NCBI GenBank assembly: GCA_020634895.1
Contig: JACKAV010000003.1
Span: forward strand, 400,608-464,607
Source of the DNA: Anaerolineales bacterium
GTDB lineage: Bacteria > Chloroflexota > Anaerolineae > Anaerolineales > Villigracilaceae
Length of the DNA: 64,000 nucleotides
Reading direction: 5' to 3'
Numbering within the stretch: the stretch's first letter is position 1; every line of letters begins with the position of its first letter. The notes below the pieces were generated by a model. The model was not told where the DNA came from and ran no database searches. It worked only from the letters and a program-made list of their open reading frames with translations. A program made the position numbers and the translations under genes. Below are positions 51,704-60,200 of the stretch, piece after piece.

Positions 51704-52210
51704 TCAACTTGGATATTCAACCGGAGGGTTGGTGTAATTAAAGTTCCCATTCTTGGTGCAGATCCAATACTGGCTTCCGCCGTATCGCTGCGGATTGGTT
51801 CGTGAAACTTCCGCCCAAACGACCGGACCCGCATTTACACGGACGACCGTGCTGCGTTTGTAGAAAAACTTCTCGTTCGGTTTTGCCACATCGAGGATAT
51901 TGCCGTTCTCTTCTTTGGGCGTTTTTCGGATGTTCGTAGTCGCTGTGATGACGAACGCGGCAAACTCCGAAGGCGGTAAAAGAAGAATCCAATTGTGAAG
52001 GAATGTGCTCTTATCCTGGATCTCCTCCCACAGAAACCCGTTCGCATTGGGCTTGTCGAGTTTCCTCAGAATCTTATCGAACAGCTTTTCATCTGCAAGC
52101 TGTTCCTTGGCGATCTGTTTCAGGCTTACATCACGCGGCTGAATCTGATATTCAATATAGAATCCGGTCGCATTTGGTTTCGATATCTTTTGAAGTTGTC
52201 CGCTTGTCAT
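51704..52210 (-). CDS. Hypothetical protein with LysM-like and SH3-like segments
   Basis: 168 residues, no signal peptide. The N-terminal part (YIEYQIQPRDVSLKQIAKEQLADEKLFDKILRKLDKPNANG) is similar to a LysM-type repeat, as in peptidoglycan or fibre-binding proteins. The C-terminal half (AAFVITATTNIRKTPKEENGNIL, VVRVNAGPVVWAEVSRTNPQRYGG) resembles a bacterial SH3 domain. The role is unknown. Reverse-strand GGAG lies before the ATG. Confidence 0.6.
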   Translation of the reverse strand: MTSGQLQKISKPNATGFYIEYQIQPRDVSLKQIAKEQLADEKLFDKILRKLDKPNANGFLWEEIQDKSTFLHNWILLLPPSEFAAFVITATTNIRKTPKEENGNILDVAKPNEKFFYKRSTVVRVNAGPVVWAEVSRTNPQRYGGSQYWICTKNGNFNYTNPPVEYPS

Positions 52211-52442
52211 TTCTGACTCTCCTCTGAATTTGATCTTAAATAACAGTTTTATTTTTAAAGTTTTTGAAGTTTGGATTCATTTCCTTGTGGGAATATGGAT
52301 ATACCTCTCCTCCTGATGAAAACCCTGAAATATTAATGATCCGATATGTATAGAATACTCGGGAAAAGTGAATTGTCAATGGGGTAAGCGGACAATTCCT
52401 CCCGCTTCATTCTTAACCCCGGCTTGTTTCCCCCGGTTGAAT

Positions 52443-53015
52443 TTATTTTACTCTCCTGCCTCTTCCAAAGAAATCCCAAAGGACGGGCGAACCGCGTTCG
52501 ATAAATATCTTCATAAATATCGCAAAACACGCGAATCCAATCAAAGCAGGGATGACCAGCAATATCACAGCGCGGGAATGAACGATCTGATTTGACTCTG
52601 TTTGGAAGTTTGTACTGCAAGACCAGATTTCACCGTTTTCCAACAGCGCAAAATAATTTCTACTTGAGATGCGGGTCAATTGGATGGGTTCTGCCTGTGC
52701 CGCAGGTAATGTGAAATAAGAATGCAGCCAGATGGGAGCATCCTCTTGTGTGGACTCGAACACAGGCGGGCTGCATTTTTGCCATTGTCCGCTTATTGTG
52801 CAGTAAAGTGTTCCGTCCTGGGATCGTAAATAGATTTTGTCTTTCACGATGTTGACGATACGAAAATTCCCCCGCGGCGCAGATTCAAAAAACTGCCAGT
52901 CTGTGCAGTGGGTGTACCCCAACAAGCCAAATATCTCGAAAAATATCCACACCATGAATAACCCCAGCGCAGTGGGGATGAGGCTGTAAAGCGGCATGGA
53001 AAATTTCAGTCGCAT
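52443..53015 (-). CDS. Membrane protein, unknown
   Basis: 190 residues with hydrophobic helices near each end (about 9-32 and 148-172) and a central extracytoplasmic domain containing Cys pairs (YCTISGQWQKCSPP and IWSCSTNFQT). The small beta-rich middle part has repeated GTLYC and GEIWSC motifs like propeller blades. No family recognised. It ends 7 bp upstream of nothing on its strand; the SDR gene lies directly upstream (6-bp gap), so the two are probably cotranscribed. Confidence 0.55.
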   Translation of the reverse strand: MRLKFSMPLYSLIPTALGLFMVWIFFEIFGLLGYTHCTDWQFFESAPRGNFRIVNIVKDKIYLRSQDGTLYCTISGQWQKCSPPVFESTQEDAPIWLHSYFTLPAAQAEPIQLTRISSRNYFALLENGEIWSCSTNFQTESNQIVHSRAVILLVIPALIGFACFAIFMKIFIERGSPVLWDFFGRGRRVK

Positions 53016-53021
53016 CTTGTT

Positions 53022-53867
53022 CTATTTTCTTAACCCCAAGCCTTTTGCAATGACATTATCCAGCAATCGTTTGGGCAGGAGCGACATTAGCTTTGTCGCG
53101 AGCGGTTTCGGCTCCACAGCATACCGCACCCGCGGGCGGGAAGTGCTCAACGCCTGAAAGATGACCCTGCCAACTGCATCCACAGGCAGACCATTTCTGC
53201 CGTTGTTGATGGCGTATTTCCTGAACTTAATACCGGATTCATAATACTCGGTATGTCTGTACTGCTCGGCATCCACCTCTTCGGCTTTATCCCAAATGGG
53301 AGTTGCAATGGGACCTGGCGCCACGATGATGACATCGATGCCATGCAGCATCAATTCGCGGCGCATGGATTCGGATAACCCTTCCAGCGCATGTTTGGAG
53401 GCGGAATACGCCCCGAGGAACGGACTCCCGTTTCTCGCCGAGGTGGAACTGACATTGATGATCCTGCCGGGTTCGCCTTTCAAGGACTTGTCTGCTCCGA
53501 GGAGCGGGGCGAATGCCTGTGTCACGATGAGCTGCCCGGTAACGTTGATATCCAATTGTTTGCGGAACTCTTCGATATTAATGTACAAGATCGGCGCGGC
53601 GACTGCAATGCCTGCGTTATTGACCAACCCGAACAACGTCTCGCCTTGAAGTTTTTCGCGCACCAACTCCGCTGCGGCGCGGACGGCGTCGCTGTCGGTG
53701 ACGTCAAAGATCAATGGCGTAAAACCAGCCCCAAGTTCCGAACTGAGCCGCTCGGCATCCGCTTGTTTTCGCACGCTGCCAAAGACGCGATATCCGTTCT
53801 TTATAAAAATTTTTGCCGCGCTCAATCCTATCCCAGTGGATGCGCCGGTGATGACAACACTTTTCAT
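53022..53867 (-). CDS. Short-chain dehydrogenase/reductase
   Basis: 281 residues. Classic SDR: TGASTGIGLSAAKIF (NADP-binding TGxxxGIG), LVNNAGIAVAAP (NNAG), the catalytic YSASKHALEG (Tyr and Lys), and VSSTSARNG (Ser). IVAPGPIATPIW follows. The substrate is unknown. GAGGAG lies before the ATG, 20 bp after the MFS gene, so the MFS transporter, SDR and the membrane protein may form one transcript. Confidence 0.92.
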   Translation of the reverse strand: MKSVVITGASTGIGLSAAKIFIKNGYRVFGSVRKQADAERLSSELGAGFTPLIFDVTDSDAVRAAAELVREKLQGETLFGLVNNAGIAVAAPILYINIEEFRKQLDINVTGQLIVTQAFAPLLGADKSLKGEPGRIINVSSTSARNGSPFLGAYSASKHALEGLSESMRRELMLHGIDVIIVAPGPIATPIWDKAEEVDAEQYRHTEYYESGIKFRKYAINNGRNGLPVDAVGRVIFQALSTSRPRVRYAVEPKPLATKLMSLLPKRLLDNVIAKGLGLRK

Positions 53868-53887
53868 CTAATACTCCTCATTGAGAA

Positions 53888-55195
53888 TCAGACCGTCGGT
53901 GCAGACGTATCTGATAGGGTGCTTTCAAAATTTTGCAAACTTTTTCGGCTGATAAAAAAGAAAACCATCCAAAGCAGGAATACGAACACGCCCAGCCCGC
54001 CGAACGTGAATGTGACTCTGGTGATGGACCAGTTGAACGTATCCTGTGTGTAGCCTGCCGTGAAAACGGACAGCGACTGCGTTAACGTCAGCGCGGCGAA
54101 CTCAAAGGCGAAGACGCGCCCTTTTACTTTATCCGGCACCATGATCTGCAATAAGACCGCAGAAAATACCCAGAGCGTTCCCGTGCCGAAGGTTCTGACG
54201 AACGTGCCTCCCAGAAAAGCGGGCAATGTTTTTACGCTGCCAAGCAATAGTATGCCGACGGCTGTGAAGAGGAAACCGAATGATATTCCGACCATGAGAC
54301 GCTTTTTGGAATCGCCCAACAGACGGCGCATGAGCAGGGGTCCAAGACCGGTGCCGAGTCCGCTTGCGACGTAGATCAACCCCAATGTGGCAGTGCCGCC
54401 ATTCTCGATGGATAACCAGTGGGTGAGCGCCGCATTCGTCAGCGGATAAACATGGTCGGCGTAGGAAACCTCCAACACATTGACCGCGCCCCACACGAAC
54501 GACCCTGCCGCCTTGGTCAACGCGATCACCAGTAAAAATGGAAGATGCCACAAATAGCGCAGACCTTCGGCGAATTCCAGCCAGCCGCCTCTTCTTGACG
54601 TATGGACGATCTCCCGTTTGGGCATGACGATGCGGCTGATAAGGAATGCCGACATGAGGAATGTAGCCGCATCCATCGCGAACGCGGTCTGGTTGCCAAA
54701 GAAGGTGGCGATGACTCCGCCGAGAAAGGAGCCGAGCGCAAGCATTGTGCTCCATGTGAAGCTGTCGAGCGCATTGGCTGTGACCAGATCCTTTTGCTCG
54801 ACGATATTCGCCAGCGCCGCCGAACGCGCCGGATTGAACATGGCGCTGAGCATGAACTGTGTTGCCGTCAGGACATAGAACAACCATAGTTGATTCGACG
54901 AATGGATCAGTAAAAAACACGATACGGTAACCGCGCGCAGCAGGTCGGCGGCGATGAGGATCTTCTTGCGGTCGTACCGGTCAGCGATGACACCTGCAAT
55001 GGGACTGAACAGGAACATCGGTAAAAAGCGGACAAGGAACAGGTAGCTGATCGCCACGCCTGAACTTGTCAGTTCGGTGACCAGCGCCGCAGATGCGATC
55101 AGGTTGAACCAGTCGCCCAGCAGGGAGATGACATTTCCCCACCATAAATAGCGGAAGTTTGTATTTCGTTTTAAGAGGTCAAAGTATTCGCCCAT
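53888..55195 (-). CDS. MFS transporter (MFS_3 type)
   Basis: 435 residues, about 12 hydrophobic helices. The loop motif GVIADRYDRKKIL is that of the major facilitator superfamily; FNPARSAALANIVEQKDLVTANALD and the FVRTFGTGTLWVFSAVLLQ region resemble the exporter-like MFS_3 group also seen at 24.7 kb. The substrate is unknown. It starts the SDR transcript. Confidence 0.85.
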   Translation of the reverse strand: MGEYFDLLKRNTNFRYLWWGNVISLLGDWFNLIASAALVTELTSSGVAISYLFLVRFLPMFLFSPIAGVIADRYDRKKILIAADLLRAVTVSCFLLIHSSNQLWLFYVLTATQFMLSAMFNPARSAALANIVEQKDLVTANALDSFTWSTMLALGSFLGGVIATFFGNQTAFAMDAATFLMSAFLISRIVMPKREIVHTSRRGGWLEFAEGLRYLWHLPFLLVIALTKAAGSFVWGAVNVLEVSYADHVYPLTNAALTHWLSIENGGTATLGLIYVASGLGTGLGPLLMRRLLGDSKKRLMVGISFGFLFTAVGILLLGSVKTLPAFLGGTFVRTFGTGTLWVFSAVLLQIMVPDKVKGRVFAFEFAALTLTQSLSVFTAGYTQDTFNWSITRVTFTFGGLGVFVFLLWMVFFFISRKSLQNFESTLSDTSAPTV

Positions 55196-55231
55196 AAGGA
55201 ACTTATTGTATATCAGAAAGTTTGAAGTAGA

Positions 55232-55263
55232 AAAAAGCCAGTCTATGTTAGACTGGCTTTTTT
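55232..55263 (-). terminator. Terminator between the cysteine-peptidase-like gene and MFS gene
   Basis: AAAAAGCCAGTCTA and TAGACTGGCTTTTT pair around a three-base loop. Confidence 0.85.
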
Positions 55264-55279
55264 CTTATTTGATTAATGC

Positions 55280-56974
55280 TTATTGGGAGTCGTCAACTAC
55301 ATATTCGTCATCGATATTGCCGTCGCCGTCGAGGTCGACGCCGAAGTACATACCGTTGGGGTTGGCGTTTGTCCACTCGGCATAGTTGATGTAGACAATG
55401 GCGCCCTCTTGCAGCGCAATGTCTTCTGCAGAGAATTCCTCTTCTGCATCGTTTGTAATGCGAGAGAGGTAGAAATTAAAGAAGCCTTCGTTGTTCAATT
55501 GTTCGGCATTGATCAGCAGGTCGCCTGCCTTGGTATCCAGATAGACGGTGATGATGCCGCCGCCTTGAATATCTGCGCCTTGAACTTCAAAGTAATAGTC
55601 CGCTTCAGCATTGGGGTTTTCAACGCCGATAACGATGTTGGGGGATTCATCGGCTTGGGTTTCGTAGGCAAGGGTCTGGTCAGTGGGATAGAAGTACGCC
55701 GTATCGATCTGCCCCGGCTCGAGGTAGATTCCTTCCACGCCGATGCTGAACCCGGCGCCGATCATGACGAGATCGGTGAGCGATTCTTCGGTAAGGGTGC
55801 TGCCATCGATCTCGACGGTCACATCCAATGCGGCAGGGATGTAGTAGATCGGTTCGGGGGTTTCTCCATTGGCAGCCATGCGGAAGGCGTTGTATTTTGC
55901 CCCGGGGATCTCATTGATGATCTTCCCGTCGACGTAACCGAGGCGGTTGCCGTTATCGTCAGTGATGAGGATATGTCCGTCGCCATCCAAAAAGATCTGG
56001 TTGAATTGCTGAGCCTGCATGGCGTGGAAGCCGCCCGTTGTGGATGAGTACCCATAGCCGTCGCAGAATGGGCAATCCTGTTCATTGACGCGGACAGATG
56101 TCGGGGTGAGGTCGAGTGTTTCAGAGTCCGCGTTGCCAGACCAGACATCCGATTCCACCTCGGGGTTGATCGAGGTTTCATATGTCCATGAATTGTCACG
56201 GGAATCTATGAAGAGTTCGCGGACTTCACCCGGGTAGTTATTGTCGTATACGAGAATGGCATACAGACCATCGCCTTTGTCTTCCACACCGAATGGCGTA
56301 ATGGCGTGACCTTCGCCGCGGTCATTGTAGATACCGATGGTGTAGGTTTCACCATTGGTATCCATCTGTTCGACCGTCTCCATGATCTCCATGGGCGTGC
56401 CGCGGATCACGCTGGAGGCGGTTGGGTCCACTGCCTGGGTCGCCCACCAGTAGGCAATCTCACGTTGGAGCGCTTCATCGTTCAGGTCCAGGTCGCTGGC
56501 GGTGGAGCCGCCAAAATCTGCCGGTGAGACCTGACCGGTGTACATCATCAGGCTGAGGGCAGCCATCCCTTCACAATGACCGCCAGCCATATCGCCGTTG
56601 ATCTGTTCCATCCATTGTTCCGCTGGGGGGGTGAGAACGCAATCCTCGCCATCCATGTAGGAACAAACCTGGTCACCAAACATACGGCGCAGTTCATTGG
56701 CAGTGAGGTTTGTAGTATCGGTTTCATCGCCGTAATTTTCAAAACTAAAACCGTTTTCGGTGGGGTTGAAACCGAAATCATAGATCACATCGCCAGGAGC
56801 GCTTTGCACCTGCGAGGCATCGGCAGTATCGGCTGTATCGGTGTAGTCTTGATCAGAATAGCTTTCATCGGTTGCGTACCCATCGTCATAATATTCTTCG
56901 TCACCGCACGCGGTTAGAACAATACTGAAAACGACCAGTAGAGACAGGATATAGAGGAACGGCTTTGTTTTCAT
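55280..56974 (-). CDS. Acidic lipoprotein with a cysteine-peptidase-like domain
   Basis: 564 residues. Lipoprotein signal MKTKPFLYILSLLVVFSIVLTAC, then an Asp/Tyr/Thr-rich spacer. The next part (about residues 60-280) holds GDMAGGHCEGMAALSL, GEGHAITPFGVED and ILVYDNNYPGE. This Cys, His and Asn arrangement and spacing resemble papain/C39-like cysteine peptidases or transglutaminases. The C-terminal half is beta-rich and unidentified. The peptidase assignment is by motif only. The coding strand has GGAAACC before the ATG. Confidence 0.6.
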   Translation of the reverse strand: MKTKPFLYILSLLVVFSIVLTACGDEEYYDDGYATDESYSDQDYTDTADTADASQVQSAPGDVIYDFGFNPTENGFSFENYGDETDTTNLTANELRRMFGDQVCSYMDGEDCVLTPPAEQWMEQINGDMAGGHCEGMAALSLMMYTGQVSPADFGGSTASDLDLNDEALQREIAYWWATQAVDPTASSVIRGTPMEIMETVEQMDTNGETYTIGIYNDRGEGHAITPFGVEDKGDGLYAILVYDNNYPGEVRELFIDSRDNSWTYETSINPEVESDVWSGNADSETLDLTPTSVRVNEQDCPFCDGYGYSSTTGGFHAMQAQQFNQIFLDGDGHILITDDNGNRLGYVDGKIINEIPGAKYNAFRMAANGETPEPIYYIPAALDVTVEIDGSTLTEESLTDLVMIGAGFSIGVEGIYLEPGQIDTAYFYPTDQTLAYETQADESPNIVIGVENPNAEADYYFEVQGADIQGGGIITVYLDTKAGDLLINAEQLNNEGFFNFYLSRITNDAEEEFSAEDIALQEGAIVYINYAEWTNANPNGMYFGVDLDGDGNIDDEYVVDDSQ

Positions 56975-57002
56975 GCATGGTTTCCTTTTTATAAATAAAG
57001 AT

Positions 57003-57036
57003 AAAAGGCATCAATTTAAGTGGATTGACGCCTTTT
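57003..57036 (-). terminator. Terminator after the discoidin lipoprotein gene
   Basis: AAAAGGC-A-TCAA and TTGA-C-GCCTTTT form a stem with a single mismatch; the reverse strand ends in TTTT. Confidence 0.6.
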
Positions 57037-57134
57037 GGAGGTGGATTTTACAATAGAAAACCGAATTTCTTCTTTAGAAATTACAAACAAATTGTACATA
57101 AAAGGAATCCCCCAAAAAGCCCTGATCCCGTTAT

Positions 57135-58616
57135 TTACTTTCCCGCGTCCATGACCTCGATCTCCCGCCATGCCACCCAGGATGGGCTAGCGACAGTTTC
57201 CACGCGAATGAAGCGGATGCCCTGAATGGGTGACGGAGGTGTGAACACGAGAGTTTGCCCGTCAACCGTATTGCCATCGAATTTTGTCAACTCGCTGAAC
57301 TGACCCGATGCGCTTCTTCCCAGGACCCGATGAACGGTTCGCCCTTCGGGGTATTGACTGGTCGTAAGCGTAATCTCCTTAATGTTGTATTCAGCGCCGA
57401 GGTCGATCTCGATCCATTGTGTGGGACCGCTTCCCGCGCTCCACAACGTTCCCAAATCGCCGTCGACGGCGAGCGCGCCGACACTGTCTGCGAGTTGACG
57501 TGAAACGCGCACGGGTTTTCCGAGTGCCAGATTTGCCCCTTCTCCTTCACGCTTGAATCCCAATGCGGATTTATCGGTGATGTAGGTGTCGATGAAATTT
57601 GTGAAGGTGAACTCGGTCGTTTCAGGCAGGACGTGATCGGGTTTGTCGTTCCACGATTGGAAGAGGATATGGTCTGGGCTGGCGTTCTTTTCGATCTCCA
57701 GTTTTTTGACGCGTTCGCCTGCCGCTGAAAGCCAGTCTTCATCGGTTGTGTCGAAGGCGTTCCCAGTGTAGATAATGCCGACTGGGACGTGGATCAGCTT
57801 TCCGTGAGTTTGAAGCGCGATGACTTCATCTGCCCAGGTGGTGCGGCTCCAGTCGATATCCATGTGCAGGAAGGCGAGGTCGTATCCGTTCACGGACTTG
57901 AACGTGTCCAGCCAATCCATATAGGCTTGCGCATCCGCACCGCCTGTTAGCGGTTCTGTATCGCCGACGATCACATCTGGAAAGATTCCTTTTATGGTTT
58001 GGATATAGGTGTCGACATCCTGTGCTATTTTTTGAACATCCCAATGACAGGCGTTGGGACCGTCATACACGTGCGCGAAGTAATAAGGCTCGTCCAGCGC
58101 GATGAAAGTGAGTGTGCCGCCCGCGGACTTGATACGCCGCGCGATATTGAGTCCCTCCTCCGTCCCGGCGAAACTTTCCACGCCCTGACCGCAGTTCGAT
58201 GTGGCGTTGAGCGGACCCGCTTCGACTGCCAGTGCAATGCCGTGTTGTTCCAGATACTGCACAACTTGTTTCAATTGTGTGTCTGTGGCTTTGTATGCGA
58301 CCCATTCACCGTATAGTTTGAAGACCTGAATATGGGAGGCGGCGGTTTGCCAGGGTGCGTCTTCTTCGAAGAGAGCCATGAAATCGTCTGAGCCGGTGAA
58401 GCTGCGACCTTCGGTGACTGCCAGCGGCGGGAGCGGCGCGAACCAGACCAACGGTTGCGCGTCGAGCGATAATGGCGGTGGTGTTTCGGTTACCGCAGGC
58501 GGCGGTGTGACGGAAGATGTGGTTTGTTGGGTTGAAGTGGGTGGGTTGGGAGTGTGGGGCAGGCTGCAGGAAACGCTGAAGAAGATAACAATAAGCCAGA
58601 TCAAACGGGTCTTCAT
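57135..58616 (-). CDS. Lipoprotein with TIM-barrel-like and discoidin (F5/8 type C) domains
   Basis: 493 residues. Lipobox VSCS after a hydrophobic signal, a Thr/Pro linker, then a domain of about 280 residues (VFKLYGEWVAYKATDTQLKQVVQYLEQHGIALAVEAGP, TFIALDEPYYFAHVY, LAFLHMDIDWSRTTW) that resembles a glycoside-hydrolase TIM barrel. The acidic residue in ALDEPY could be catalytic. The C-terminal domain (LGTLWSAGSGPTQWIEIDLGAEYNIKEITLTTSQYPEG) is an F5/8 type C carbohydrate-binding fold. A surface polysaccharide hydrolase is likely but not shown. Confidence 0.65.
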   Translation of the reverse strand: MKTRLIWLIVIFFSVSCSLPHTPNPPTSTQQTTSSVTPPPAVTETPPPLSLDAQPLVWFAPLPPLAVTEGRSFTGSDDFMALFEEDAPWQTAASHIQVFKLYGEWVAYKATDTQLKQVVQYLEQHGIALAVEAGPLNATSNCGQGVESFAGTEEGLNIARRIKSAGGTLTFIALDEPYYFAHVYDGPNACHWDVQKIAQDVDTYIQTIKGIFPDVIVGDTEPLTGGADAQAYMDWLDTFKSVNGYDLAFLHMDIDWSRTTWADEVIALQTHGKLIHVPVGIIYTGNAFDTTDEDWLSAAGERVKKLEIEKNASPDHILFQSWNDKPDHVLPETTEFTFTNFIDTYITDKSALGFKREGEGANLALGKPVRVSRQLADSVGALAVDGDLGTLWSAGSGPTQWIEIDLGAEYNIKEITLTTSQYPEGRTVHRVLGRSASGQFSELTKFDGNTVDGQTLVFTPPSPIQGIRFIRVETVASPSWVAWREIEVMDAGK

Positions 58617-58734
58617 AATGCGCCTTTCTTTAATAGGACATCAAACGGATCAACTTTTTGCACAAGTCCCCGTTATTTGGTTGTTCCAGTGATGTGTTCG
58701 TATCCTATTATATTTGATTTGACATCCTCCCTGA

Positions 58735-58781
58735 CCTTCCCCAAACCTCTTGAACGCATGCTCCAAGTGGATTGGGGAGGG
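58735..58781. repeat. Imperfect inverted repeat beyond rpsU
   Basis: CTTCCCCAA pairs with TTGGGGAGG, and CTTG with CAAG further in. No T run follows on the reverse strand, so it may be an rpsU 3' processing or weak termination structure. Confidence 0.4.
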
Positions 58782-58794
58782 TGCGGAGGTTTTC

Positions 58795-58998
58795 TTACCC
58801 GTCGTATCTATTCATTCTCGCTTTTTTCTTGTAGCGCCGAATGGCTTTTTTCTTTTCGATCCGCCTTTGTTCGCTTTTAGCCACGAACCAGCGTCTTTTT
58901 CGAACTTCGCTCAAGACCTTGCTGCGGATGACGACCTTTCGAAAACGCCGTAACAATTTATCCTGTGATTCACCGTCTCTTAACTTTACTTTTGCCAA
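58795..58998 (-). CDS. rpsU: 30S ribosomal protein S21
   Basis: 67 residues. The S21 core is complete: KVKLRDGESQDKLLRRFRKVVIRSKVLSEVRKRRWFVAKSEQRRIEKKKAIRRYKKKARM. The true start is a TTG at 58998, with GGAGGT six bases upstream; the longer frame from 59046 runs through the leader. S21 binds the platform of the small subunit and affects initiation. A structured RNA with an intrinsic terminator fills the leader, so expression is probably attenuated. Confidence 0.93.
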   Translation of the reverse strand: MAKVKLRDGESQDKLLRRFRKVVIRSKVLSEVRKRRWFVAKSEQRRIEKKKAIRRYKKKARMNRYDG

Positions 58999-59044
58999 AA
59001 CAATACCTCCATTCAAATTCGACTCGTTGGAAGCCATGCGAAAC

Positions 59045-59220
59045 AAAAAAAGGGATTTGGCTGGAAACCAAATCCTAAGAAGTTCATACTTGGGTCAAGC
59101 GAATGATCGTTTCAACCGGATCAATCTTCCCCTGTTTATTGCAAAATAAACCGATGCCTCCGCACTTCTTAGGAACACCCTGCACGTTCGAAATGGTTTC
59201 TAACTGTGTTGACTATTGTA
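59045..59220 (-). ncRNA. Structured rpsU leader RNA with attenuator-like terminator
   Basis: On the reverse strand a TACAAT box (59215-59220) precedes a transcript of about 165 nt. CCTAAGAAGT (59164-59173) pairs with ACTTCTTAGG (59074-59083) as a ten-pair closing stem. Inside are GTTTATT-TTGC-AATAAAC (59134-59151) and TGATC/GATCA (59104-59123). The last two bases of the closing stem start the terminator GGATTTGG/CCAAATCC, which ends in TTTTTTT just before rpsU. Closing stem and terminator therefore compete. An unspaced 33-residue GTG-started ORF (59084-59185) also fits, but has no ribosome site. Confidence 0.6.
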
Positions 59221-59430
59221 ACACGTTGGGGATTGACCCCTCTCCCAGCAGCCAGCTCCGAGGGACTTTGAAGCAGGCTGTGCAAGAGAGTGTTTCTTGA
59301 GGACTAAGTGTCTCATCTTTGTACACGGAATTCACGGAAAAGCAGGTCTTTTTAAGGTTTTTTCTGTGAAGATTAATGAAATCTGTATTGTCCGTGTCCA
59401 AAAGCCTTTAAGAGACAGTTTCTACGATGC
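59221..59430. other. Intergenic stretch with a dispersed-repeat fragment
   Basis: Contains ACACGGAATTCACGGAA and ATTAATGAAATCTGTATT, sequences that recur as intergenic repeats and translate to spurious FSVNSV and TDFINLHR peptides. No gene recognised. Confidence 0.45.
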
Positions 59431-59910
59431 TCAACGATGTTTGGAAAGCCGATATTCGCGCAGGATCAGGAGCACAAAGGCGGCATCGAAAACGGTAAGC
59501 ACCAAAAGACCAATTGAAAATTGATAACTCATGCGGTAAAGCTGGTAAAAGATGAATAACCCCAAAAAGATGATCGCCAGCGGATATGCCCAGGCTTTTT
59601 TCGCCAACAGTCCTCCCACCAGCCATAGCTTTGCGGTACCGTGAACAACAAGATACAGCCCCCCGAAAATATTCATATTAACAGGCAGGTTTGCCACGGA
59701 TTGCCGCAGGAATGTAGCGACCACGTCACGCGGATCTTCCACCAGTTCATGCTGTGTGATGGCAATGACCCATTGATTCAGCATCAGTTTGGTTGTCAGC
59801 AACAATATGAATCCCCCGATGATTTCCAGAATCGCATCAAAGCCTTTTGCCCAGATCTCGAATTCATACGCCCAATGAAGGATTCTGTCGCGGAAGGTTT
59901 GGTGGGTCAT
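59431..59910 (-). CDS. DUF2127-like membrane protein
   Basis: 159 residues from the ATG at 59910. Four hydrophobic helices; FEIWAKGFDAILEIIGGFILLL and GGLYLVVHGTAKLWLVGGLL match the pattern of DUF2127 proteins. WAYPLAIIFLGLFIFYQLYRM is another conserved block. Function unknown. A separate single gene between repeat regions. Confidence 0.75.
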   Translation of the reverse strand: MTHQTFRDRILHWAYEFEIWAKGFDAILEIIGGFILLLTTKLMLNQWVIAITQHELVEDPRDVVATFLRQSVANLPVNMNIFGGLYLVVHGTAKLWLVGGLLAKKAWAYPLAIIFLGLFIFYQLYRMSYQFSIGLLVLTVFDAAFVLLILREYRLSKHR

Positions 59911-59950
59911 AATGTTTCTCAACTTTGTGGCTTGGGATGGTTTCATTTTA

Positions 59951-60149
59951 CCCTCTCCCGTCTACCACTCGCTATCGCTCGGGTACACGTCCCCTAAAGG
60001 GGAGAGGCTTAAGACCCTCCTTACGATGAAAACCTGCTCTGAAAACTCAACACGCCATTGGTAAAGAAAAGAAACCCACTCAATACCCTCTCCCGTGGGA
60101 GAGGGACAAACGGACACGCCGATCAATCACCTAAATCAGGGTGAGGTCC
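59951..60149. repeat. Intergenic repeats of the CCCTCTCCC type
   Basis: Two stretches begin ACCCTCTCCCGT (59950 and 60083) and end with GGGTGAGG-like or AGGGGAGAGG sequence. CCCTCTCCC and GGGAGAGGG recur, and a similar CCCTGCCTCTCCCAGG lies near 46990. Such GC-rich repeats are common between Anaerolineae genes; no protein is encoded. Confidence 0.55.
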
Positions 60150-60200
60150 TCATTTCCTCCCACATGCCGTTTTCTCTTTTAGAATAACCAATTTGTAATT

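Noticed and set aside
59084..59185. 33-residue GTG-start ORF inside the rpsU leader
   Set aside because: No ribosome site and full overlap with the closing stem; kept only as an alternative explanation of the leader.
59213..59401. 62-residue reverse ORF with TDFINLHR and FSVNSV
   Set aside because: Typical spurious translation of intergenic repeats; no ribosome site or domain.
59951..60149. Possible CRISPR-like spaced repeats
   Set aside because: Only two dissimilar copies with no regular spacers; no array and no cas genes in the window.
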